Assembly: GCA_004293165.1 (NCBI GenBank)
Contig: RDYL01000010.1
Location: 1 to 64,000 of the forward strand
Length of the DNA: 64,000 bases
From: Flavobacteriia bacterium
GTDB lineage: Bacteria > Bacteroidota > Bacteroidia > Flavobacteriales > Flavobacteriaceae
Direction: 5' to 3'
Both the position numbers and the translations under genes were made by a program. Below the pieces are notes generated by a model, which was not told the DNA's origin, did not search any database, and worked only from the letters and a program-made list of their open reading frames with translations. Position 1 is the first letter of the stretch. Each line of letters begins with the position of its first letter. Below, one piece after another: positions 34,183-43,470 of the stretch.

Positions 34183-35322
34183 ATGAAAATAAATTACTTC
34201 ATTAGAAATAGTATAATAACAATTATTGTTGTTTCGTTAATTTCATCCCCTATTTATGCTTGTACTGGTATTACTTTACTCTCAAAAGATGGCGGTGTAG
34301 TTGTAGCTAGAACCGTAGAATGGGCATTGAATGATGCACAACACAATCAACTATTAGTAGTTCCAAGAAATAAAGAATTCAAAGCACAAACTCCTGAAGG
34401 AACAAATGGCAAAAGTTGGAAGGGAAAATATGGTTTTGTAACCCTTACCGCTTATGGACAACCTTATGGCCCAGATGGTGTCAATGAAGAAGGTTTATAC
34501 GTGGGTGTTTATTATTTACCGGGTTTTGCAGAATATGCAGTTTATGACAAAACTAAAGCTTCTAAATCTATGAGTGTAGGAGATTTAATGCAATGGATGC
34601 TGTCTTCTTTTAAAACCGTAGATGAAGTAATTACGCAACTTAACAACGTTATTGTGGTTAATGTTGAAAACAAAGATTTTGGTGGCGCAGCACTCCCTTT
34701 TCATTTTAAAATAGTTGATCCAAGTGGAAGTAGCAAAATAATTGAAATTGTAAATAAAGGTGAGGTAAAAATATACGATCCGTACTTAGGGGTTATTACT
34801 AATTCTCCAACATATGATTGGCATCTTATTAATCAACGAAATTATTTAAATCTTTCAAATTCACCCAATCAACAAAAAGTATTTGGTAACTACGAATTAA
34901 ATCCGTTAGGTGGAGGTTCTGGATTAATAGGTTTGCCTGGTGATTTTACTCCCCCATCAAGATTTGTTAGAGCAGCTGCTTTTACAGCTTCGTGCCGTCC
35001 ATTAAGTACCTCAATTGATGCTGTATTTGAATCTTTTAGAATACTTGACAACTTCAATATTCCACTTGGTGCTCAAATGCCTTCAGAAAAAACACCATCA
35101 GATATTGTTAGCGCAACTCAAATCACATCTTCGTGTGACTTAAAAGAAAAAGTCTATTATTATCATACCATGTGGAATAGACAAGTTAGAAAAATTGACC
35201 TTAAATTAATAGATTTTTCAGCAATCAAAGAACAAATCATTGATGATGATGCAAATAAGGAAAATGTTATAAAAGATGTTACTCCTTTGCAATCAAAAAA
35301 GAAAAAAGTAACTAAAAAGTAA
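34183..35322 (+). CDS. Linear amide C-N hydrolase (choloylglycine/penicillin V acylase family)
   Basis: A 379-residue secreted Ntn-hydrolase. Signal peptide cleavage at SPIYA would expose Cys27 as the N-terminal nucleophile, as the family requires. [22 protein letters not shown] includes the conserved Arg after the nucleophile. Later motifs include [14 protein letters not shown] and the asparagine in [14 protein letters not shown]. The family cleaves bile-salt, penicillin V or N-acyl-homoserine-lactone amides; this sequence does not show which. The C-terminal tail is Lys-rich. A PsiE-like gene follows after 5 nt. Confidence 0.9.
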   Translation: MKINYFIRNSIITIIVVSLISSPIYACTGITLLSKDGGVVVARTVEWALNDAQHNQLLVVPRNKEFKAQTPEGTNGKSWKGKYGFVTLTAYGQPYGPDGVNEEGLYVGVYYLPGFAEYAVYDKTKASKSMSVGDLMQWMLSSFKTVDEVITQLNNVIVVNVENKDFGGAALPFHFKIVDPSGSSKIIEIVNKGEVKIYDPYLGVITNSPTYDWHLINQRNYLNLSNSPNQQKVFGNYELNPLGGGSGLIGLPGDFTPPSRFVRAAAFTASCRPLSTSIDAVFESFRILDNFNIPLGAQMPSEKTPSDIVSATQITSSCDLKEKVYYYHTMWNRQVRKIDLKLIDFSAIKEQIIDDDANKENVIKDVTPLQSKKKKVTKK

Positions 35323-35327
35323 AACCT

Positions 35328-35747
35328 ATGAACATTTTAGATAAAATAATTCATTCCACTGAAAAGACAATTTACTACATATTATCATTTTTATTACTTT
35401 TATTTGTAACCTATGAAGTTTTTGATCTTGTTACGTTATTTTACGAAGAAGTAACCAAAGCTTCAATTGAAAATAAATCAATAGCACTTACTGGAGTTCC
35501 ATTATTTTTTAATATCATCATTGCATTAGAAATTATGGAAACTTTTAAAAGTAACAATGAAAATATTTTACGAAAAGTCAAACTAATTTTATTAATTGCA
35601 TTAACAGCCATAGCTAGAAAAGTAATTACTATGGATGTAAAACATATAGGTTTTGAAACAGAGTTAGGGATTTCAATATTAATACTAGCAATTTGTATCG
35701 GTTATTTAATATTAAACAATCCAAGACTTCATAAAAAACAAAAGTAA
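35328..35747 (+). CDS. PsiE-like membrane protein
   Basis: A 139-residue integral membrane protein with four hydrophobic helices (about 14-35, 50-68, 80-100 and 110-128). The layout, with TGVPLFFNIIIALEIMETFK and LLIALTAIARKVITMD, matches the phosphate-starvation-inducible PsiE family. Its role is unknown. It follows the amide hydrolase gene by 5 nt, so the pair is probably an operon. Confidence 0.8.
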   Translation: MNILDKIIHSTEKTIYYILSFLLLLFVTYEVFDLVTLFYEEVTKASIENKSIALTGVPLFFNIIIALEIMETFKSNNENILRKVKLILLIALTAIARKVITMDVKHIGFETELGISILILAICIGYLILNNPRLHKKQK

Positions 35748-35771
35748 CCCATTTTATAGCTTAATAACATA

Positions 35772-35802
35772 CAAAATCCCGAACTCACATTCGGGATTTT
35801 GT
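35772..35802. terminator. Bidirectional terminator between convergent genes
   Basis: AAAATCCCGAA / TTCGGGATTTT hairpin, 25 nt past the PsiE-like stop and immediately next to the end of the minus-strand gene. Confidence 0.85.
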
Positions 35803-36035
35803 TATTGAATTTCTTTTACACCTTTAATAAAAAGCCACTTCATGAAGATTTTTTCTCCGTTGTGCGTTTTTATCGCTTGAAACTTTGGTGCTAAAAGCAA
35901 CGCTACCATAAAAGCAGTCATTGGTATCCATATTCCATTCAAGTGCGTGAATTCACCAACTAAATATAATGTCGGTAAATAAATCACTACGAATCCTAAG
36001 AAATTATATAAGAATGATTTTACTTTTTTTGTCAT
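35802..36035 (-). CDS. Small two-helix membrane protein, unknown
   Basis: A 77-residue protein with a basic N terminus (MTKKVKS), hydrophobic helices at about 9-27 and 33-49, and a basic C-terminal tail containing MKWLFIKGVKEIQ. No family is recognised with confidence. It lies downstream of the THUMP methyltransferase on the same strand with a 59-nt gap. Confidence 0.7.
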   Translation of the reverse strand: MTKKVKSFLYNFLGFVVIYLPTLYLVGEFTHLNGIWIPMTAFMVALLLAPKFQAIKTHNGEKIFMKWLFIKGVKEIQ

Positions 36036-36094
36036 TGTTTATAATGTTTAATTGTTAAATCGATGGCTAATCCCTTTTTACTAATTACTACAAT

Positions 36095-37258
36095 CTATTC
36101 CTCAGTATTCATATACTTTCCTTTCTTACTGCCTTCGTACATTTCGTATTTCACCAAACGGGCTTCTAACTTACCATTGAAAAGTTTAATTTTTCTACTT
36201 GGTTTCAAACCTACGAATTTCAAAGCTTCTAAATTGGCTGTAATAAACCAAGCATTGGTATTGGGATAATTTTGTTTTAAGGTGTCACCAATTTCTCTAT
36301 AAAAACGTTCCATATCAATATCCAAACGCTCTCCATAAGGCGGATTAAACACCATGTGCAACGGTCCTTCGGTTTCTTTTTTAGAATCGAAGAAGTTTTC
36401 GTTGGTAATCGTAATATATTCGTCTAAATTGGCGTTTCTAACATTGTCTTTTGCTTTAGCAACCGCACTTGGCGCTTTGTCATAGCCTGTAATCGTATAA
36501 TGAAATTCGCGTGTTTTCTTTAATAACGATTCTAAAATATTATCAAATAATTCGGCATCCCAATCTTTCCATTTCTCAAAACCAAATTCCTTACGATTAA
36601 TATTCGCTGGAACGTTGCAAGCAATCATAGCTGCTTCGGCTAAAATAGTTCCTGAACCACACATTGGGTCTAAGAAATGACTTTTTCCTTCCCAACCTGC
36701 TAAAATCAACATACCAGCCGCTAAAACTTCGTTGATTGGTGCAATATTTGTAGCAGTACGATAACCTCTATGGTGTAACGAAGCTCCCGAAGAATCTAAC
36801 GAAACCGTCACATTATCTCTATCTATATGCACATGAATTTGTAAATCTGGGAAATCTTTATCAATACTTGGACGCTTTCCGTTCAAATCTCTAAATTGAT
36901 CTACAATCGCATCTTTTGTTTTTAAAGCCACAAACTGACTGTGATTGAAGTTTTCAGAATGCAATGTAGTTTCTACTAAAAACGTATTATGTTCAGTCAA
37001 GTAATCCGACCAATCAATAGCTCTGATTCCTTCATACAAGGCTTTGTCGTTATGTGCTTTAAAGGTTTTAATAGGTTTTAAGATTTTTAAAGCGGTACGA
37101 AGTGCCAAATTGGCTTTATACATAAATCCCTTATCACCTTTAAAACTCACCACACGTGTACCGATTTCCACTTGTTGTGCACCAAGAATTTGTAGTTCTT
37201 TAGCTAATATTTCTTCAAAACCAAAGAAGGTTTTGGCCGTCATTTTATAATTTTCCAT
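36095..37258 (-). CDS. THUMP domain rRNA methyltransferase (RlmL/YpsC type)
   Basis: A 387-residue SAM-dependent RNA guanine-N2 methyltransferase. The N-terminal THUMP domain (about 50-160) binds RNA. The Rossmann-like core has FLDPMCGSGTILAEAA and the catalytic FNPPYGERLD motif (about 305-314). The length matches Bacillus YpsC and the N-terminal half of E. coli RlmL, which makes m2G2445 in 23S rRNA. No second methyltransferase domain (RlmK) is fused. Confidence 0.9.
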   Translation of the reverse strand: MENYKMTAKTFFGFEEILAKELQILGAQQVEIGTRVVSFKGDKGFMYKANLALRTALKILKPIKTFKAHNDKALYEGIRAIDWSDYLTEHNTFLVETTLHSENFNHSQFVALKTKDAIVDQFRDLNGKRPSIDKDFPDLQIHVHIDRDNVTVSLDSSGASLHHRGYRTATNIAPINEVLAAGMLILAGWEGKSHFLDPMCGSGTILAEAAMIACNVPANINRKEFGFEKWKDWDAELFDNILESLLKKTREFHYTITGYDKAPSAVAKAKDNVRNANLDEYITITNENFFDSKKETEGPLHMVFNPPYGERLDIDMERFYREIGDTLKQNYPNTNAWFITANLEALKFVGLKPSRKIKLFNGKLEARLVKYEMYEGSKKGKYMNTEE

Positions 37259-37332
37259 TCTTCAATTTCAAGTTCAATTGCAAAAATCAATTGCAATTGC
37301 AATAATTAAGATATTCTTGTGCAAAAATACAT

Positions 37333-37340
37333 TAAATTTG
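37333..37340 (+). promoter_or_regulatory. -7 promoter box before the SAM methyltransferase gene
   Basis: TAAATTTG fits TAnnTTTG, 28 nt before the ATG at 37369. A TTG is present but only 13 nt upstream, so the -33 half is doubtful. Confidence 0.4.
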
Positions 37341-37368
37341 CTACTTCAAAGAAACGAATTCAGAATTA

Positions 37369-38133
37369 ATGTCAGATAGCAATAATAAACAACCAATAAT
37401 AAACAACGAACAACCTTTAAATTGGTTCGAATCTTGGTTTGATACCGAATATTATCACATTCTATACAAGGAACGCAACGACGAAGAAGCACAATTGTTA
37501 ATGGACAATTTAACTCACTATTTAAACCTTCCAGAAGACGCTAAAATCTTAGACTTAGCTTGTGGAAAAGGGCGTCATGCGATTTATTTAAATTCGTTAG
37601 GTTTTGATGTTACGGGTGCCGATTTATCTGAAAACAGCATTAAAGAAGCGTCTGAATTTACGAATGAAAAACTACATTTTAAAGTGCACGATATGCGTGA
37701 AACGTGTAACGAAAAATACGATGCTATTTTTAATTTGTTTACGAGTTTTGGCTATTTTGAAGACGATGCCGATAATTACAAAACCATTAAAGCCATTCAC
37801 AACAGTTTAACCGAAACAGGATTTGCGGTTATCGATTTTATGAATGTGGATTATGTTTTGGAAAATTTGGTTGCCGATGAAATAAAATCGGTAGACGGAA
37901 TTGATTTTCACATCAAACGTTATTTGAAAGACGGACACATATACAAAGAAATTGATTTTGAAGATAAAGGCGAAAAGTTTCATTTCATCGAAAAAGTACA
38001 AGCACTTCGTTTAGAAGATTTCGAAAAAATGATGGAGGAAGCGGGCATTTATCTTTTGGATATTTTTGGCGATTATAAATTGCGAAAATTCTTTAAAACT
38101 CAATCGGAACGTTTAATTATGATTTTTAAATAA
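37369..38133 (+). CDS. Class I SAM-dependent methyltransferase
   Basis: A 254-residue methyltransferase with the SAM-binding motif ILDLACGKGRHAIYL (about 65-79), the acidic loop DVTGADLSENSI and post-I motif FNLFTSFGYF. The substrate cannot be told. It overlaps the ZIP transporter gene by 1 nt (TAATG), indicating translational coupling and a shared mRNA. Confidence 0.88.
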   Translation: MSDSNNKQPIINNEQPLNWFESWFDTEYYHILYKERNDEEAQLLMDNLTHYLNLPEDAKILDLACGKGRHAIYLNSLGFDVTGADLSENSIKEASEFTNEKLHFKVHDMRETCNEKYDAIFNLFTSFGYFEDDADNYKTIKAIHNSLTETGFAVIDFMNVDYVLENLVADEIKSVDGIDFHIKRYLKDGHIYKEIDFEDKGEKFHFIEKVQALRLEDFEKMMEEAGIYLLDIFGDYKLRKFFKTQSERLIMIFK

Positions 38134-38867
38134 TGCAATATATCATCACCTTTTCAGCTGTTATTTTAGGTTTTTTAATTGCATTATTTTTAAAACCTCA
38201 AAAGAAAAAAAACATCAAATTATTGTTGGCGTTCAGTGGTGCTTTTTTATTATCACTAACCGTTTTACACTTACTTCCTGAATTATTTAGTGAAGGACAC
38301 AATCACGTTCACGAAGGAGAAGAAGCACACGCTACTTTACCGGTTGGCGTTTTTATAATGATTGGAATATTGTTCCAAATTTTATTGGAATTTTTCTCAA
38401 AAGGTGCAGAACATGGTCACGTTCACGTACACACCGACGAACATAACGAATTGCATCAAATTCCTTGGTTGTTGTTTATTAGTTTGTGTATTCATGCCTT
38501 GTTAGAAGGTTTTCCAATTCACGAAAACAACAATTTAGCCTATGGAATTGCAGTACACCATTTCCCTATTGCTATTATTTTGACCTTGTTTTTCGTAAAT
38601 GCGAAGATGAATAAACTAATGATTTTTGCTTTTATGTTTTCTTTCGCATTAATGACTCCACTAGGAACTTTATTAGCGGAACAAATGCATTTTGCACAAC
38701 ATTACTCAAAAGAAATTTCGGCTGTGGTAGTTGGGATTTTATTTCATATTTCGTCTACAATTATTTTTGAAAGTAACGAAGGACATAAATTCAATTTAGC
38801 TAAAATTACCATGATTGTATTTGGTTTTGTATTAGCATATATAATTGAAATGGGACATTCGCATTAA
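38133..38867 (+). CDS. ZIP family metal transporter
   Basis: A 244-residue inner-membrane protein with about seven or eight helices and two His-rich loops (GHNHVHEGEEAHA near 54-66, and HGHVHVHTDEHNELH near 93-107). The helix IHALLEGFPIHE, with its conserved His and Glu, is the metal-coordinating signature of ZIP transporters, which bring zinc and other divalent metals into the cytoplasm. Translation is coupled to the upstream methyltransferase. Confidence 0.9.
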   Translation: MQYIITFSAVILGFLIALFLKPQKKKNIKLLLAFSGAFLLSLTVLHLLPELFSEGHNHVHEGEEAHATLPVGVFIMIGILFQILLEFFSKGAEHGHVHVHTDEHNELHQIPWLLFISLCIHALLEGFPIHENNNLAYGIAVHHFPIAIILTLFFVNAKMNKLMIFAFMFSFALMTPLGTLLAEQMHFAQHYSKEISAVVVGILFHISSTIIFESNEGHKFNLAKITMIVFGFVLAYIIEMGHSH

Positions 38868-38933
38868 AAGATATCGCTACATAAAATGTATGTAGTTTTT
38901 AGTTAAATTTGAACAATATTTAAAACAATTGAT

Positions 38934-39314
38934 ATGGGATTATTTTCTGCGCTTCTTGGCAATGCAGGTGCTGTAAATCAGGAAACTTTAGTAAAAGAGT
39001 ATGGTAAACTTTTAATTACAGGTGAAGAAATTGAGTTAGGTTTCAAACTAATTCGCGATACTTTTATTTTTACCAACAAACGATTAATTTTAGTTGAAAA
39101 ACAAGGAATTACAGGCAGTAAAATAGAATACAAATCGATTACTTACAAAAGCATTTCACGTTTCAGTATAGAAACTGCTGGAACTTTTGACTTAGAAGCT
39201 GAATTGAAGATTTGGGTTTCAAGCGAAGCACATCCTAGTGTTGTGAAACAATTTAACAAATCAGTTAATGTGTATGACGTGCAAAATGTTTTAGCACATC
39301 ATGTTTTAAAATAA
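38934..39314 (+). CDS. Bacterial PH domain protein
   Basis: A 126-residue soluble protein that is almost entirely a bacterial PH-like domain. It contains EIELGFKLIRDTFIFTNKRLILVEKQGITGSKIEYKSITYKSISRFSIETAGTFDLEAELKIWV. The family (YvbH/YokE type) has unclear function. It lies 4 nt before murQ, so the genes are probably co-transcribed. Confidence 0.87.
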   Translation: MGLFSALLGNAGAVNQETLVKEYGKLLITGEEIELGFKLIRDTFIFTNKRLILVEKQGITGSKIEYKSITYKSISRFSIETAGTFDLEAELKIWVSSEAHPSVVKQFNKSVNVYDVQNVLAHHVLK

Positions 39315-39318
39315 TCGC

Positions 39319-40137
39319 ATGAACTTTACCAAAACCACTGAACAAGCTTCCAAATACGAACATTTAGAAAAAATGTCGGTAACTGAATTGTTGACGAATA
39401 TCAACAACGAAGACAAATCTGTTCCGTTAGCCGTTGAAAAAGCATTACCTCAAATTGAAACTTTAGTGACTGAAATTGTTTCGAAAATGAAACAAGGTGG
39501 TCGTTTGTTTTATATTGGCGCAGGTACTTCAGGACGTTTAGGAATTGTAGATGCTTCAGAATGTCCACCTACTTTTGGAGTTCCTTTTGATTTGGTAATT
39601 GGAATTATTGCAGGTGGCGACACTGCCATTAGAAAAGCAGTAGAATTTGCCGAAGACGACAGAGAACAAGCTTGGAAAGATTTACAACAATGGAATATCA
39701 ATAAAAATGATGTGGTTGTTGGAATTGCCGCTTCGGGAACTACTCCTTATGTAATTGGTGGCTTAGAAATGTGTAATCAAAATAACATCAGTACGGGAAG
39801 TATTAGTTGTAACGCAGAAAGTCCATTATCCAAAACGGCTAAATTTCCGATTGATGTGGTAGTTGGTCCTGAATTTGTTACTGGAAGCAGTCGCATGAAA
39901 GCAGGAACGGCTCAGAAGTTGGTTTTAAATATGATTTCTACTACAACTATGATTCAGTTGGGTAAAGTAAAAGGAAATAAAATGGTGGATATGCAATTGA
40001 GCAACACCAAATTAATTGATAGAGGTACGCGAATGATTATGGATGAAATTCCGGTAAATTACGAAGAAGCAGGAAAACTTCTAGAAACCCACAGAAGTGT
40101 GAGGAACGCAGTTAATTTTTTCAAGAATAAAATATAA
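39319..40137 (+). CDS. murQ: N-acetylmuramic acid 6-phosphate etherase
   Basis: Cleaves the lactyl ether of MurNAc-6-phosphate to give GlcNAc-6-phosphate in cell-wall recycling. The 272 residues contain the SIS domain with FYIGAGTSGRLGIVDASECPPTFG, the catalytic Glu being in ASECPP. Also seen are IAGGDTAI and the MKAGTAQKLVLNMIST signature. E. coli MurQ is about 298 residues, so this is a slightly shorter version without the extra C-terminal helix. Its last base overlaps the next start codon. Confidence 0.95.
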   Translation: MNFTKTTEQASKYEHLEKMSVTELLTNINNEDKSVPLAVEKALPQIETLVTEIVSKMKQGGRLFYIGAGTSGRLGIVDASECPPTFGVPFDLVIGIIAGGDTAIRKAVEFAEDDREQAWKDLQQWNINKNDVVVGIAASGTTPYVIGGLEMCNQNNISTGSISCNAESPLSKTAKFPIDVVVGPEFVTGSSRMKAGTAQKLVLNMISTTTMIQLGKVKGNKMVDMQLSNTKLIDRGTRMIMDEIPVNYEEAGKLLETHRSVRNAVNFFKNKI

Positions 40138-40373
40138 TGGCAACAGATAAAACAGTTTTAGCAAAAGGTATTAAATATCTTTCAGGTGCGCTTCCCTTAC
40201 TATTTATAGGTCCATTTGTAATAAATAGTGCTTTTAAAAACGAAAATCATCCTTTATATCCATACATTTTAGCTCTTGGAATCATAATTGCTATAGCGGC
40301 AATGTTTCTGATTTTTAAAGGAATTACTACCATTGTTAAAAGCATGTTTGAGGGAGATAAACAAGGGCGATAA
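40137..40373 (+). CDS. DUF6095 family membrane protein
   Basis: A 78-residue protein with two helices (about 15-32 and 41-62) and the ALPLLFIGPFVINSAF segment typical of DUF6095. It starts at the last base of murQ (TAATG overlap). Function unknown; the coupling to murQ recurs in flavobacteria as far as I recall. Confidence 0.8.
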   Translation: MATDKTVLAKGIKYLSGALPLLFIGPFVINSAFKNENHPLYPYILALGIIIAIAAMFLIFKGITTIVKSMFEGDKQGR

Positions 40374-40425
40374 AAATTCAATATCAATATCAATTTCAAA
40401 ATAAATAACAATTTCAAAATCAAAT
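40374..40425 (+). repeat. Short AT-rich tandem repeat region
   Basis: Imperfect repeats of TCAATA/TCAATT and AATTTCAAAAT in the 52-nt gap between the DUF6095 and lipoprotein genes. They resemble simple repeats spread through intergenic regions. Confidence 0.5.
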
Positions 40426-40812
40426 ATGAAATTCAAAATACAATATTTTATTTGTACTTTATTACTACTTACGTTGCTAACTTCTTGCTACAATCAGGAA
40501 CGTAATTGTAATGATTTTAAAACCGGTAAATTTATTTCGGAAACAGAAATTGAAGGTAAAAAATTCACAAGTACTTTTGAACGAAATGATTCTATTCAAA
40601 TTGAAAGCTATAAAGGGAAAATAGATACTTTTAAAGTACGATGGACGAATGATTGTGAATACATTATACAAAACAATAATCCCAAAAACAGAGAAGAAAA
40701 AAAACCTGTACAAATGAAAATTTTGACCACTACTACTAATTCATACACTTTTGAATATTCATTTGTTGGTGATTCAAAAAAACAACGTGGTACTGTAACA
40801 AAACTAAACTAG
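40426..40812 (+). CDS. Small lipoprotein, unknown
   Basis: A 128-residue lipoprotein with lipobox LLTSC (Cys21). The mature part starts YNQERNCNDFKTGKF and contains beta-strands (GKKFTSTFERNDSIQIESY, then FEYSFVGDSKKQRGTVTKL). Some flavobacterial relatives carry the label DNA topoisomerase IV in databases, as I recall; that is certainly wrong for a 128-residue lipoprotein. It is probably the last gene of the murQ run. Confidence 0.78.
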   Translation: MKFKIQYFICTLLLLTLLTSCYNQERNCNDFKTGKFISETEIEGKKFTSTFERNDSIQIESYKGKIDTFKVRWTNDCEYIIQNNNPKNREEKKPVQMKILTTTTNSYTFEYSFVGDSKKQRGTVTKLN

Positions 40813-40847
40813 TCAACGTATAATTAGTTCTAAAACCAAAACAAAAA

Positions 40848-41618
40848 ATGGAAGTATTTTTAAATCCCGATGCATGGATAGCACTGTTAACCTTAACTTT
40901 TTTAGAAATTATTTTAGGAATCGATAACATCATTTTTATTTCGATTGTTACCGGAAAATTACCGCCAGAAAAACGAAAAAAAGCAACACGAGTTGGGCTA
41001 TTTTTAGCCATGTTTATGCGTATTGCCTTGCTTTTTGGAATCACCATTTTAATTGCCATGAAAGCACCTTGGTTTAGCTTTGATTTTGGATGGTTTTCTG
41101 CTGACATTACAGGTCAAGCCTTGATATTGTTACTTGGAGGACTGTTTTTAATTTACAAGAGTACTAAAGAAATTCATGAAAAAGTAGACCACAAAGGTGA
41201 AGAAGAAAAAGAATTGAAAACTTCGGCTACCAAATCATTTGCAAGCGTTATTGGTCAAATTTTATTAATTGACATTATATTCTCTGTCGACAGTATTTTA
41301 ACCGCAGTTGGTATGACAAACGGAATCGAAGGCGCTTTATTAATTATGATTACAGCTGTAGTAATATCTGTGGGAATTATGATGTTATTCGCGGTTCCTG
41401 TTGGAAATTTTGTAAATGCAAATCCTTCCATTCAAATTTTAGGATTATCATTTTTAATCTTAATCGGATTTATGTTGATTACCGAAAGTATGCATTTATC
41501 CAATGCTGAATTAGCGGGTCAACACGTAGGAGCCGTTCCAAAAGGTTATTTGTATTTTGCAATTACCTTCTCATTGGCTAATGAGTTTATCAATATGAAG
41601 ATGCGTAAGAAAAATTAA
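40848..41618 (+). CDS. TerC family membrane protein
   Basis: A 256-residue inner-membrane protein with seven or so helices. LEIILGIDNIIFISIVTGKLP near the start and DIIFSVDSILTAVGMT in the middle are the paired acidic TerC motifs. A hydrophilic loop with KVDHKGEEEKELKTS separates the halves. TerC proteins are linked to tellurite resistance and to manganese or calcium export. The metal here is not known. It ends at a clear terminator. Confidence 0.92.
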   Translation: MEVFLNPDAWIALLTLTFLEIILGIDNIIFISIVTGKLPPEKRKKATRVGLFLAMFMRIALLFGITILIAMKAPWFSFDFGWFSADITGQALILLLGGLFLIYKSTKEIHEKVDHKGEEEKELKTSATKSFASVIGQILLIDIIFSVDSILTAVGMTNGIEGALLIMITAVVISVGIMMLFAVPVGNFVNANPSIQILGLSFLILIGFMLITESMHLSNAELAGQHVGAVPKGYLYFAITFSLANEFINMKMRKKN

Positions 41619-41635
41619 TTATAAAATGATTATAT

Positions 41636-41670
41636 AAAAAATGTCCCGATAAATATCGGGACATTTTTAT
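41636..41670. terminator. Bidirectional terminator between terC-like and fhs genes
   Basis: TGTCCCGATA / TATCGGGACA hairpin, A-run before and T-run after. Confidence 0.9.
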
Positions 41671-41687
41671 TTTATAAAAGATACTGT

Positions 41688-43361
41688 TTAAGACAATCCT
41701 GTAATCACTCCGTTATTATCAATATCAATTCGTTCTGCGTTTGGAACTGCTGGTAAACCTGGCATTCGCATTACTTCACCTAACAAAGGCACAATGAATC
41801 CAGCACCACTCGCAATTTCAAATTCACGAACCGTAATATCAAAATTCGTTGGGCGACCAATTAACTTTTCATTGTCTGAAAAACTCGCTGGTGTTTTAGC
41901 CATACAAACCGAAAAATGACTAAAACCTAAATCGTTAATCATCTTTAATTGTGATTTAGATTTTGGAGAAAACTCTACTGAATTCGCTCCATAAATTTCT
42001 TTAGCAACTGTATTTATTTTATGTTCAATACTGTCCGATGGTTGATATAAAGGTTTATAATTGGCATTTCCTTTATTAATTTCTTCTACCACCTTTTCAG
42101 CTACTTCCGCAGAACCTTTTCCTCCATGAACAAAAGCTGTACTTACAATTGCTGTAACTCCTTTAGTAGCACATAATGCTTTTAATTTATCATATTCAGC
42201 TTGTGTATCATCTGGAAAAGCATTCACACAAACCACTGGATTAATTCCAAATTTTTGAATGTTTTCGATGTGTTTTTCTAAATTGCTAAAGCCTTTTTCA
42301 ATCGCGCTTACATTTTCTGTTTTGAAATCTTCCGCCGCTAATCCCGCATGATGTTTAATCGCTCTAATTGTTGCTACTAAAACGACCGCATTTGGTTTTA
42401 AACCACTTTGTTCGCATTTGATGTGTAGAAACTTCTCAGCACCTAAATCAGCACCAAAACCAGCTTCTGTCACAACGTAATCTCCAAGAGATAATCCCAT
42501 TTTGGTTGCAATTGCTGTATTTGTACCTTGCGCAATACTGGCAAACGGTCCGCCATGTAAAATTGCTGGATTTCCGTCGATAGTTTGTACTAAATTAGGT
42601 TTGATCGCATCTTTCAATAAGGTTGCCATTGCTCCTACTACATTCAAATCTCTAGCGAAAATAGCTTTTCCTTCTAAAGTTTTTCCAACGAATATATTTC
42701 CTAATCGAAATTTCAAATCTTCTAAATCTTTTGCCAAACATAAAATCGCCATCACTTCTGAAGCTGGTGTAATATTGAAACCATCTTCACGCATAGTGCC
42801 ATTAGCTTTCGCACCAACACCAATAATAATCTGACGAAGTGAACGATCGTTCATGTCCATCACACGTTTCCACGCGATTGATTTTGGATCTAGATTTAAT
42901 GAATATTTCGTGTTTTGCAAGTTGTTATCAATCACAGCCGATAACAAGTTATTCGCTTTTTCAATTGCCGAAAAATCACCAGTAAAATGTAAGTTGATAT
43001 CTTCCATCGGTAACACTTGAACATAACCACCACCAGCTGCTCCTCCTTTTAAACCGAAAACAGGTCCTAATGAAGGTTCACGTAAAACGGCAATTGCTTT
43101 TTTACCAATGTAATTCAAACCATCTGTTAATCCAATAGACATTGTAGTTTTTCCTTCCCCATATTTGGTTGGCGACATGGCAGAAACTAAAATCAGTTTC
43201 CCTTTAGGGTTTTCTTGTTGCAAATGAAGAGGTAATTTGGCTTTATACTTGCCGTAGAATTCTAAATCGTCTTCTTCAATATTGATTTTTTTAGCGATTT
43301 CTTTTATGTGAGACATCGTTGCATTTTGAGCAATTTCAATGTCTGATGGAAATGTTGACAT
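41688..43361 (-). CDS. fhs: Formate--tetrahydrofolate ligase
   Basis: ATP-dependent enzyme that makes 10-formyl-THF from formate in one-carbon metabolism. The 557 residues carry the P-loop KYGEGKTTMSIGL (about 67-79), the EPSLGPVFGLKGGAAGGGYVQV motif and the late FVHGGKGS segment. This is full length. It is monocistronic, between the terC-like gene and parC. Confidence 0.97.
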   Translation of the reverse strand: MSTFPSDIEIAQNATMSHIKEIAKKINIEEDDLEFYGKYKAKLPLHLQQENPKGKLILVSAMSPTKYGEGKTTMSIGLTDGLNYIGKKAIAVLREPSLGPVFGLKGGAAGGGYVQVLPMEDINLHFTGDFSAIEKANNLLSAVIDNNLQNTKYSLNLDPKSIAWKRVMDMNDRSLRQIIIGVGAKANGTMREDGFNITPASEVMAILCLAKDLEDLKFRLGNIFVGKTLEGKAIFARDLNVVGAMATLLKDAIKPNLVQTIDGNPAILHGGPFASIAQGTNTAIATKMGLSLGDYVVTEAGFGADLGAEKFLHIKCEQSGLKPNAVVLVATIRAIKHHAGLAAEDFKTENVSAIEKGFSNLEKHIENIQKFGINPVVCVNAFPDDTQAEYDKLKALCATKGVTAIVSTAFVHGGKGSAEVAEKVVEEINKGNANYKPLYQPSDSIEHKINTVAKEIYGANSVEFSPKSKSQLKMINDLGFSHFSVCMAKTPASFSDNEKLIGRPTNFDITVREFEIASGAGFIVPLLGEVMRMPGLPAVPNAERIDIDNNGVITGLS

Positions 43362-43428
43362 ATTGTTGTGTTTTGTTTGGGTGCGAAATTAAAGTTTTTA
43401 TTTGGGAAGAAAAATGATAAAAATCAAT

Positions 43429-43463
43429 AAAAAAACCTACAAGGTTATAAAAGCCTTGCAGGT
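43429..43463 (-). terminator. Terminator after parC
   Basis: On the minus strand, ACCTGCAAGG / CCTTGTAGGT followed by a run of seven T, 8 nt past the stop codon. Confidence 0.8.
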
Positions 43464-43470
43464 CATCTTA

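Noticed and set aside
40426..40812. Database-style label of DNA topoisomerase IV for the small lipoprotein
   Set aside because: The protein has 128 residues and a lipobox; the real topoisomerase IV genes are at 43471-48109.
40736..41107. A 123-residue frame antisense to the TerC-family gene
   Set aside because: The plus-strand TerC family signature is clear and the antisense frame has no family features.
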